Shown: positions 48,857 through 61,646 of the stretch, in pieces
Position numbering within the stretch: position 1 is the stretch's first letter
Layout of the letters: the number at the start of each line of letters is the position of its first letter
Source of the DNA: Brassica napus
Lineage: Eukaryota > Streptophyta > Magnoliopsida > Brassicales > Brassicaceae
Length of the DNA: 64,000 nucleotides
Assembly: GCF_020379485.1 (NCBI RefSeq)
Contig: NC_063450.1
Location: forward strand, 31,658,137 to 31,722,136
Direction of reading: 5' to 3'
The notes under the pieces: generated by a model
The model's database searches: none
Told to the model about the DNA's origin: nothing
What the model saw: only the letters and a program-made list of their open reading frames with translations
Translations under genes and position numbers: made by a program

Positions 48857-50500
48857 CTAACCCTCGCCGGCGATCCGACGAACCCTAAACCCCGATCGCG
48901 TCTCTTGTTCTCGCATCTGTTCCAGCTCGCGTCCCCGATCAGCTTCAGCCCAAGGCGTTCCTGATCCTAGATCAGACGTTCGCGACCCGAGAGCAGCTCC
49001 AGCACGCGACCTCTTCCTTGTTCGCGATAGCATCAGACAGCTCGGGTCCGACGATCAAGGCGTTCCCGATCAAGCAACAAAGGACGTCCGCGACCCGATA
49101 GAAGCGACTCAATCCATTCCAGCTCGCGTCCCGTTCGTGTCCAGCTCGCGGCTCAACTCCTTTGGTGGTCCGATTCAACAATCATCTAAGGTTAAAAGGT
49201 AATTCAAAACCTAAAAACCCATAATCGAACATGGATTGATTGATAAAGAATGAAACCCTAAAACCCTAATCTTTATGAATCAAAACCATAGGGTAATAGA
49301 TCAAAAATCCTAATTGAGTAAATCGAAGCTCTAAAAGTTCGATACCCCAAACGCTAAATCATGTTCCTACATGATTAAAACCCCAGATCGGTTTTTACAA
49401 GTTAAAATCCGATAAACCTTAACCATATATCTATAAACCCTAAATAATATAAGTATCAGAATTAATTATACTATAATTATCAAATCACATATTAAAACCC
49501 TAATCAAATATTTTGAAATTAAAACTGTTTTCGGTTTTGATCATTGAGGTTTTAAATCTGATTGAATCTGATGCTATGTTGCTAGAATTGTTTGACCGTT
49601 AAATTGATAGATTTATTTTCTCATCCTTCTTGGTTAATTATTCATCTGATTTAAAATTGTTGAAACCGATCAGCCTGTTAAAACATTGATTGAATCCGAT
49701 AGGTTGCTAGCTTGCTTTGCTTATATAATCTGATAGGTTGATAGATTGATTGAGGTTTACTTGTTTAAAATCCGAATGATCTGATTGCATGATTCTTGAG
49801 GTTTAATATCATCTGCTAGGATTGATAGTTTTGTAATCTGATATGTTTTAAATAGAAACCCTAAATAATATGTATGATATGTTATATTGATCTGATTTGG
49901 ATGTCTTTGAGAATTGAGAATCTGTATGCTAGGTTGATAGATTCATGATAAAATATAATGTCTTGAGGTTTAAGATTGTATGCTAAGTTCGATTAAATTG
50001 ATTGATCTGATTATACGTTTTTGAGGTTTGATAAATTCGGATACTAGATAAATTATTTACACATGGTTTATGCTAAATACCAATCAGCCTTGAAACTGAT
50101 TCATTGAAATTCATGCTTGAAATCTATATTCTAGTATTGCTAAATTCAGCCTTGAAACTGATTCATTGAAATTCATGCTTGAAATCTATATTCTAGTATT
50201 GCTAAAATCTACCTTGAAACTGATTGAGTGATTAATAAATCTTTTTACTAGTCTTGCTAAAATCCATTGATTGTAAACCCTAATTGCATGATTAATTGAA
50301 TCTGTTTTTGCTAGTCTTGATAAACCATAATATTATGAGCACATAGAAATAGTATTGCTGAGACTTGCTAGAAATTGACTGATTGATTAAATGCCTTTAA
50401 GATTGATAGTTTCATTGTCCTCACAAGATTGAAATCCGAATTGATTGTTTTTAAGAGTAAGGCCGCATGAAAATTATACCTAAATATTGAGTGATATATG
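48857..50500 (+). other. Copia-3 leader with GC-rich repeats, teloboxes and a tandem repeat
   Basis: Non-coding. Bases 48880-49160 repeat CCAGCTCGCG/GTTCGCGACC words. AAACCCTAA-type teloboxes occur near 48889, 49255, 49262, 49437, 49495, 49857 and 50275. A 62-bp unit starting CAGCCTTGAAACTG is duplicated in tandem at 50085-50208, with a third degenerate unit after it. The layout mirrors the Copia-2 leader. Confidence 0.7.
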
Positions 50501-50509
50501 ATTTGAGAT

Positions 50510-51357
50510 GTCGAAAATCAACCTGGATTTTGCTGCCCTAAATCTCTCTGGAGATAATTATTTACGGTGAGCATTGGATACAAAGATTATCCTAAAGTCA
50601 AAAAGACTTGGTGAATGTATCATAGCATGCAATAATGCCAATGAGAAAGATTGATACATGACAATATTAATTATTAGCCATCATCTTATTAAGAGTCTCA
50701 AAGATCAGTATCTGAGTATAGAGAATCCTCTAGACCTTTGGATAGAGTTAAAAATCGAGATATGATCACCAAAGAACGGTGTTATTACCAAAGGCCCTAT
50801 TTGGTTGGAGGAATCCCAGAATCCAGGACTTTAAGTCCGTGGAAGAGTCTATTGCTAGCTGGGCAAAATAATGGATTACTGATGAGAAACAGTGAATTGA
50901 GACCTCCTGGATTAACCCCATTACCTGATACCAATAAGGCCGCAGAAAAAAAAAAAAAAGGTAACCACGTCCAGAATGATAGACCACACGGTCATGGCCG
51001 TGGAGGGTGGAAAGGACATGGCCATGGCCACTATAACACATTTGGCCGTGGGAACCACTATTGCAAAGGACGTGAGTATCAACCTAATTTGATACCATGG
51101 TCGAAGTAGAGACCGTGGTATATCCTTTAAACCACAAAGCTCGACCAAATCAGTGTGCCATAGATGTGGAATGGGGAACCATTGGGCTAAGATATGTAGG
51201 ACTCCCAAACATCTTTGTGACCTCTATCAAAGAGAGTCTGAAAGGGAAGAATCCTGAAACCCACTTGGTCTATAAAGATGGTGAAAATAATTTCGAACAT
51301 GATCAGGATGATCTTATGGAATATGAGACTTATGATTGCCTAAAAGAATCAAGTTGA
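50510..51357 (+). pseudogene. Copia-3 gag with zinc knuckle, frameshifted
   Basis: An ATG at about 50509 leads into the gag start (DFAALNLSGDNYL), then stops and frameshifts. A Gly/His-rich basic tract (HGHGRGGWKGHGHGHYNTFG, about 50979-51040) precedes a CCHC knuckle (CHRCGMGNHWAKIC) in another frame at about 51152-51196. The arrangement is normal for Copia gag; the copy is dead. Confidence 0.75.
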
Positions 51358-54333
51358 TAATCTGATTTCGACATCAAACTTGTGTGATTGCTTTGCTTGT
51401 ATGCTTTTTCTGATTTTTATCTACTTGAATTTATTTATATTACATTGTCTGCTTAGATTAAATGAATGAATGATTTTTCTATATGAGTACACTGAAAAAC
51501 GCCAATATAAGTACTAAAGCAGGTATCGCCAGTCTGAAAGAAGACTATGGCTAGGCTAATATATTATTGCCTAAGGGTATGCATCTAAAAATCAGTGATG
51601 CCTTATATTCACTCAGCTCTAAGAGCAAGAGCAGCCTATTGAGTTTTAAAGATATAATAATGAATGGTTTCCATATTGAAACAATGGGCGAAGGAAACAA
51701 AGAGTTCCTTCAGATATATGTATAAAATCACCCAAGGCCATAATAAGTCCTAAAGACTATACCTGCATTCTCTACTGACCTAGACTATGCATAGATCAGT
51801 ATGATAGAGGCTAAAAGCCTGCGAAAATATACACTTTATGGCACGACCGGATTGGCCATCCTGGTCCAAACATGATGCAAAAATTGATATTCAAAAGGCA
51901 CACATTAAAAGATAAGAAGAGTTATCCCAAAGAATCTCACGTGTGTAGCATGTACACAAGGGAAACTCATTAGGCCATCACCAGTAAAACGGCTACGAGC
52001 CCCTTTTTCATAAATAAAGACTATATGTCTAGATAATACTGGTGAATACATGTCCCAAGCGTTTAAATGATTATGGTATGTCCATGGGGGTAAGTGTGGA
52101 CAATTCTGTGATACATGTCCATACCAAGAACGGCTTGGCCGAAATCTTTTAAAACGCAAATAGCTGATTGATAGACCATAACTTATGAGGTCAAAACTCA
52201 TTCACAGCTTGGGCCACACGAAATTTACATGCACCTAAGTTAATACGCATCAGGCCATTTAGTGAGCATAGATATCCCCTATCACAATTATTAACGGGTC
52301 AAGAGCCAGACATACCCCATCATAAGACATTTGGATGTGCTGTCTATGTACTAATTGCTCCACCACAGAGAACTAAGATGGGACCTCAAAAGGAGGATGG
52401 GGATATATGTTGGATATGATTCTCCCACAATAATAAAGTACTTTGAGCCAACTATGGGTGATTATATTTGAGGCCAGGTACACGGATTATTTTAAGACCA
52501 GGAGGAGAAAAAAAATAATAAAGCTGGTAAAAGAATGGTAAAAGAAATAGAATGGAATCAACCATCAATGTCTTGGCAAGATCCTCGGACTAAAGAATGT
52601 GAAATAGACGTCCAAAGATTATACATTTACAAAGCTAGCTAATCAAATGCCAGACACATTTGCTGACCCGAAAAAGAATGACTAAGTCATATATAAACCA
52701 GCTTGTAAAGCACCAACGAATTTGATGTCCAAGAAGAGACACAGTCAAGTTGCTACAGAGTCTAGACAACGTATGAAACGTGGTAGACCAAATAGGTTCC
52801 AAAAGATAAGAATCCTCGGAAACAAAAGAAAGGTGCAGAGAATGATAATCAAAATCCAAATCCGAGGTTACTAAGGAAACCATCCCAGACATGGAGATAA
52901 GGCCGGCCGGCTCTAAGGTACAGGTACCAAACAATGTAGCTTGGGACGCCAAGCTGCAAAGTATTAAAGGTCCTGATAATAATGAATCTCAATCGATTAT
53001 ATCATGTCTGGAACATAATGGAACCAATAAGGAATGTCGACATAAGATGATTTATTTGCATACAAGGTAGCACTTGAATTTATGAATATAAGCGAGGATC
53101 ATGAACCCACGTCAATATAAGAGTGCACACTCGTAGAACAGATTGGATTGAATGGAAACGTGGGGTTAAATAGTTTAAGGAAGAAAGGTGTATTTGGCCA
53201 TATGATTAAGACGCCATATGATGTTAAAACCAGTGGATATAAATGGGTCTTGTGAGGAATAGAAATCGTGAGATATAAAGCTGATGTTGCACAAGGATTC
53301 TCACAAAGACCAGTAATAGATTATGAGGAGACATACTCCCATGTGGTGGATGCAACTACTTTTAGATTTCTCATAAGTCTGGCTATATAAGAGAGAAAAT
53401 TAGACTTGCAGCAAGTTGATGTAGTGACTGCATATTTATATGGTCCACTGGATAATGAAAGTACTAGAGGGTATTGAGCTGAAAGTACAACAAGTTCTCG
53501 AGAACAATATTGATAATCATCAAAGTATATGATCTGAATATCCTAGGAACCTCTGGATACAATTTTCCAAACAGTTGAATATCTCAAGAAAGAGTTTGAG
53601 ATGAAAGATCTTGGAAAACAAAGTTTTGTTTGGGATTACAGCTTGAGTACATTAACAATGAAATCTTGTGCATCAAATAGTATATACAGAAAAGGGTACT
53701 CAAGAGATTTAATATGGACCAGTCTCACCCATTATCTAGTACATGGGCGTGAGATCACTTGTTTTGGACACTGATCCATTCAGTCCAAAGGTGGACGATA
53801 AAGAAGTCCATTTAGTCCTGAGATGGACGATGCAGAAGTCTTGTTTTAGACACTGATCTGGTTGGTCCATAAGAAGGACGATGAAGAAGCCTTTGATTTT
53901 GGTTTATTTTATACTAACCAGCCCAAAGAGGGGTTATTTGGTTTTGTTGATTTGTTTTCAGACAGGTTATGTTTTACACATGGTGGTACACGCATATCAC
54001 AGCAACATCATCCAAGATTTCGTGTGTGTGTATTTGAGGTCGATGACTCAATATGTTCGATCAGATTGTGGCATGGCCGATGGTAAAGAAGAACCAACTA
54101 TCATGTTCGAGGACGAAGCATATTCTGCCCAAGATCTTCATCACCCACGGATTGCAGAAAATTGGAGAGGTCCAAGGGACCTTCAGTAATGTCCAAATCA
54201 GGGGGAGTAATGTGTGTTGTACTCTTTTTCCTTCACCATGGTTTTGTCCCAATTGGGTTTTTCTGGTAAGGTTTTAATGAGGCAACATTAAAGCACATTA
54301 CAAGCTCTAAATGGTTATGGCATCCAAGGGGAG
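51358..54333 (+). pseudogene. Copia-3 pol remnant
   Basis: Fragments in several frames: a pre-integrase segment with HDRIGHPGPNMM (about 51841-51880), the post-integrase region (about 52365-52480), a reverse transcriptase piece with VDATTFRFLISL (about 53347-53385), and RNase H with a TGYVLHMVV/FTHGGT segment (about 53960-53990) running to about 54200. Many stops. It ends at the purine tract before the LTR. Confidence 0.72.
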
Positions 54334-54475
54334 TGTTATGAACCAGATTGTGGATGACTCATAACCAAGAGATTATGATTTGTAATCTTTCCATTTATCT
54401 ATGACGGTGTAATCTCCTATATAAGGAACCTCTATGTTATGAATAAAAATAGACTTTTCCATTACTTTTATAACA
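54334..54475 (+). repeat. Copia-3 3' LTR, only 142 bp
   Basis: TGTTATGAACCAGATTG to TTACTTTTATAACA. It shares the TGTTAT...ATAACA ends with Copia-2 but is less than half as long. It contains TATAAGGAACCTCTATGTTATG, matching a tract in the Copia-2 LTR. Confidence 0.75.
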
Positions 54476-55424
54476 AGAAATAATATTTCAACTAAATCAC
54501 AAAATAAAACATACAAAAATAGAACACAAAAACTCATAGTTTTGGATATTCATATTTTTTGAATTGAGTATGATTCGAGTCTATTCGGATCGGTTCTTTT
54601 CGGTTCCATTCTTTTGGTAGAAGAATTTTGGATCCAATAAGTACTTCTGAGTTTTCGGTTTGGTTTGGGTTGTATACAATAAACGATAATTGAACTCTTT
54701 TTAAAACGTAATTGAACTCTTTTAAAACGATACATCATAATATACAATAAAACAAGCCACATTTACTTACTTTTTCGTGATCAATTACTTGAAGACATGC
54801 GCGTTGACAATCTTGCCCGCAGAATCGAATAACGACGTCCAGTTAATTGATTTAAATTGGAAATATGGTTAGAGGCTCAGGGAACTTTTAGCAAAAAAAA
54901 AAAACTCAGGGAATTCTTCACGTCTTTATAAGAGAACGATTATCTATCTTATAAATATAAATGTGGACGAAGCAAGAAAAAATAAAAAGCATAAAGTAAA
55001 CGATACAAAAGTTTGTTAACTAAGTTTGTTTCCTAATCTTTGGTATTTCGTATAGATTTCGAATCTACTAAAACAAGAAAACAAATTACAACCAATTTGT
55101 AAACGTATAATACAAGCACAATCCATTTGAATTACCTTTTTTTTATATAACATGAACTCTTCAAGATAAACTTTTTTAAGCTAAACTCTTCCAAAGTTTA
55201 GATTTTATCAAGATAACCTAACTCTAAGCTAAAATTTTTCGAAGTCTAGACTTTAATCCTGCAAATCTCTGAAAATATGTCACCACATATTTCACAGATT
55301 ATGTCAACACCTAACACACATCCAATGATACCAACGAGCACATCAACACTAACAAATAACACATTTGATCACCACAAGCTCCAAGTAACGATAAACTGCG
55401 TCAAACACATCCTCAACAACAATA

Positions 55425-55726
55425 CCACAAGACCAAGACAACAGTATACTTCACCAGACACTATGTCAACACTCAACAAGCACACAATAAATCGAGAAAG
55501 GTACATCCCTGCTTATATAATAAACCACAGACTTTTTCTCCAGATTCTTCCCATATACTTTAAGAAAATTTATTTTTTCTTATATAGACACTTTATTTCC
55601 AAGTAAAACTCTCTTGCTTAATAAGAAAAACGTCTATTTGTTTTCAACCACATATTCTATTTTCTTTTACAAATTCTAGCTAAGACACCTAATCACAATA
55701 GACAAACTCTTTATAACCAATTCACA
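55425..55726. repeat. Direct repeat, first copy
   Basis: The well-conserved part is 55501-55726 (GTACATC(C/T)CTGCTTATATAA to ACCAATTCACA). An upstream part (GACCAAGACAACAGTATACTTCACCAG) is also shared. It recurs 504 bases further on. Confidence 0.8.
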
Positions 55727-55884
55727 TCTCTGTTTTTATGTCGTCACAAAGCTCCGCTAATTTCCACTCGCCGTACTTTTCGCGTCTTATTCTAGAAACA
55801 TTAGGGGAAGAATTTATTCACGCTTAAGTGTATTTTCTGAGACGCTCAACGCTGCGGTAGCGTCAACTAAAAGAACAGCCCTAA

Positions 55885-56230
55885 TACCAGAAGACCAAGA
55901 CAACGGTATACTTCACCAGACACTACGTCAACACCAACGTCATCACTCAGCAACTACACAATAAATCCTTCAATTTTCTCTTCGAGTTCTACCTTTCTCG
56001 TAAGGTACATCTCTGCTTATATAATAAACCACAGACTTTTTCTCCAGATTCTTTCCCATATACTTTCAGAAATTTTATTTTTCTTATATACGCACTTTCT
56101 TTGCAAGTAAAACCCTTTTGCTTAATAATAAAAACGTCTATTTGTCTTTAACCACATATTCTGTTTTCTTTTACAAATTCTAGCTAAGACACCTAATCAC
56201 AATAGACAAACTCTTTATAACCAATTCACA
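55885..56230. repeat. Direct repeat, second copy
   Basis: The conserved part is 56005-56230, equal in length (226 bases) to the first copy, with about 8% differences by eye. An extra 30-40 bases in the upstream part separate the two shared blocks. Confidence 0.8.
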
Positions 56231-56724
56231 ACTCAAATTCTTGACACACGTATTGAACTATCTCATGAAAGTATTTCACGAACTGGTACATAATACCTGA
56301 GAAACTTACGTCTTTCAATAAATACTCATTTTAACCATTTTTTGAGAAAATATCTAGTTATAATATTATTTGTTCTTCAGAGAAAGAGAGATTGTGGAGG
56401 CGATTTAATTCTAAACTACTATTACAATATTTTAAATTTATTTATGCAATCATGTTTTTCTTTTTGCATGATTTCTTCCAATACTTATGAGTTTCTTAAA
56501 TGGGTTCCATGGATTCAAAGATAATATATAGGCCACTGAATTAGTATTGTTGAGGGTGAAACAAAATAACACATGCACGCCTTCTTATTAGCTAGAACAT
56601 TTTCTGAATTACAGAAGAACCATTGCTCGAATTTCTTCTAGTATATAGTGTTTATTGCATGTTCTTAAGCAAGAATCAATATACCATTATTCTTATTTTA
56701 CATAGTAGTGGTTGTATCATGAGT

Positions 56725-59561
<2,837 letters not shown>

Positions 59562-59647
59562 CTCTGCAATCATAAGCATAATCAGCAAGGACAAGATGGA
59601 AATGGATTGTATGTTAGAAGTGTTCTTGTTTTGTCAATGCAGAAATG

Positions 59648-59657
59648 TATATATATA
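59648..59657 (-). promoter_or_regulatory. TATA box of BBE-C
   Basis: TATATATATA lies about 87 bases upstream of the ATG at 59561, a normal plant spacing. Confidence 0.5.
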
Positions 59658-59727
59658 GGAAAGATTGTGATCAAACAAGACTCATTATTTTAGTTCAATT
59701 ATTTCGAGATTCAATCGAATGGTTACA

Positions 59728-59831
59728 TTGACTAGAATTATTTTGTCTCGTGACGTGACACGTTTACATGTTAACGTCGTGACAATTTGACTCCCTTATT
59801 CCAGCTTGTGACCCCTTTTATTTTCTTGACT
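59728..59831 (-). promoter_or_regulatory. W-box and TGACG cluster upstream of BBE-C
   Basis: Three TTGACT W-box cores (59728-59733, 59787-59792, 59826-59831), all read on the plus strand, lie within 104 bases. Between them TGACGTGACACG (59751-59762) holds TGACG, the core bound by TGA factors. Such clusters are typical of pathogen-induced plant promoters. Binding is inferred. Confidence 0.45.
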
Positions 59832-61426
59832 TGGCTTGCGTGGTAGACTTAGTCGCTCAACTTGTTTTCTTGCAAGTTGCAACAGTTTCTTTTTTTTTTT
59901 TTTTTTTTTTGTAAAAAAACAACAATTTCTCTTTTCAGTTCTCAAATCTGTAAAAATTCCTAAGTCCTCATTTAAACAACAACATCTAATCTAGTATTAA
60001 AATAGAAATACACATTAATTAAGACTAATCTTTAAACTTGCACAATATTTACACAAAATACCACTAAAAATTAAATGCACCTATCTTTAAATAATGTTTG
60101 CCTTTTCCAAGTAGTAAATAATTGTGTACCCTAAATAATTTCCTAAAATAATTACAACTAACAATAAACATTAATGTAAAGAATAATTTTCCTTTCCCAC
60201 AAATAATTTTTCCTCCAATATCGACACCAAAGCATATTTTGAAAATATCAAAAAATGATTCAAAATATACATTAATTCAAAATTTGATTTTTACTAAAAT
60301 ATTTTCCAATAACCGTTATAATTTTTTCAATATATATAAGAAAAATACAATAAAAAGTCCAATTTTAAACACCAACTTAAATCTCTTAAGTTTTAAAATA
60401 TAAGATATGTGATTATTTATATGATGGTACGTATAATATACTATTAATTATACAATTACTTATATGATGGTATGTATAAAATACGATTAATTATACGATG
60501 ACCATATATGATATTCTCTCCATTTCATTAGGTTAGATGTTTTAGAAAAAAACAAATTATTTCACAAAGATAGACTTTTTGTACTTTCTATGAAAAAAAT
60601 ATGAATTTCAAGAAAATTAATTGACTTTATTAAACTACTATAGATTAAAAATTATTAAAAATTAAAAATTACAGAAAATGATACATTATTATAGTGATTT
60701 AATGTGTTTTTAATACATGTGAAAACACTAAAAATCTATTTTTATGAAACGGAAAAGTATACAATAATGAAATGAAAAACAGATAGTAACGTATTGTTGA
60801 AAAAATACATCCGCGCGTACCAAATTCTAGTTAATTATTTAAAACACGCACCTACATATACATATCTAAATCGCGGTTAGCTTCTTGACTTTGAAGAAGA
60901 AGATTCAGCTCACCATCAGTGCAAATTCAACCTTTAATCATGAGCTTAGTTGACTTTTCAAAAACCCTACGGTCCCTACCTAAATTAATCATAAAGCCAT
61001 CTGTGTTAAAAAAAAATCATAAAGCCATCATTGATCAAAATGATGTTTCTTCAATAGTTTTTTCGTAAGATTTAATATCAACCAGCAAAGAAAATAGTCA
61101 AGGCACCAAGAATAAAGGTGGCTTTTAAAACTTTCTTTTGTCAAATTTTTTTTTTTTTATAATCTATACTCAATCATTTAAAAACCTTTGTAACAAAAAC
61201 ATGTGTATGAGTTTTTTTTGTAAATTTTTGGTAATTTCAGTTATATTTGATGAAATAGTACTTTAAAATATTTTCTAAATATTATTGAAATTTATTAGAG
61301 AAAATATTGAACACATAAAGAAAATTGTTATACGAAGAGCTTAGAATATTTGAATTAATGGCACTATATACTCATTATGTAACGACCCGCTCCCCAGTGT
61401 CTGATACGTGGTTCAAAGTCCACAGT
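59832..61426. other. AT-rich intergenic region
   Basis: No gene seen. It holds a T-run of 21 (59890-59910), a degenerate repeat of TTATATGATGGTA(C/T)GTATAA (about 60417-60480), and a probable MITE (see 60512-60787). Sequence from about 60840 is non-coding and continues to the LINE region. Confidence 0.5.
60512..60787. mobile_element. Decayed Stowaway-like MITE
   Basis: It starts TATTCTCTCCATTTCATT and ends with AATGAAATGAAAAACAGATAGTA. The ends are partial inverted copies and resemble the TACTCCCTCCGTTTC ends of plant Stowaway (Tc1/mariner-type) MITEs. The interior is AT-rich, and GATGTTTTAGA follows the left end as in that family. TA target duplication is plausible but not distinctive in this AT-rich DNA. 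Confidence 0.4.
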
Positions 61427-61546
61427 CTATTCCTTTAGACCCGGCCCGGTCCAGCACCATGTGGTGCCTAAGCCAAAAAATTTTATATCCATCAATAAAA
61501 TACATAGCCTATAAAATGTAAGAAAGACGATCGAAGCCACCACCTC

Positions 61547-61646
61547 NNNNNNNNNNNNNNNNNNNNNNNNNNNNNNNNNNNNNNNNNNNNNNNNNNNNNN
61601 NNNNNNNNNNNNNNNNNNNNNNNNNNNNNNNNNNNNNNNNNNNNNN
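61547..61646. other. Assembly gap of 100 N
   Basis: Exactly 100 N, the usual placeholder for a gap of unknown size. It lies in the 3' part of the LINE open frame, so the frame cannot be followed across it. Confidence 0.98.

Larger units (their letters stand above)
48857..54475 (+). mobile_element. Copia-3: 5'-truncated Copia of the Copia-2 family
   Basis: It lacks a 5' LTR and primer site. It starts about 50 bases into the leader, at TAACCCTCGCCGGCGA, which matches the Copia-2 leader near 37640. A 1.65-kb leader, a gag with zinc knuckle, and decayed protease, integrase, reverse transcriptase and RNase H follow in Copia order. A purine tract AAGGGGAG and a 142-bp 3' LTR (54334-54475) end it. 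Every coding segment has stops or frameshifts. Confidence 0.8.
54476..56724. other. Intergenic stretch downstream of BBE-C
   Basis: No gene was recognised; open frames are short and lack domains. It holds a GGTTC/GGTTTGG-rich repeat (about 54560-54680), a pair of large direct repeats (55425-55726 and 55885-56230), and a GC-richer spacer (55740-55890) with an ACGCT-GCGGT-AGCGT palindrome near 55848-55864. The last 500 bases are AT-rich. Confidence 0.5.

Noticed and set aside
51001..51040. Gly/His-rich tract as a metal-binding protein
   Set aside because: It is the basic linker ahead of the zinc knuckle in Copia gag.
52938..52956. AGCTTGG...CCAAGCT inverted repeat, present in Copia-3 and at about 33840-33860 in Copia-2
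   Set aside because: It lies in the pol coding region and is shared because the two elements are related, so it needs no separate explanation.
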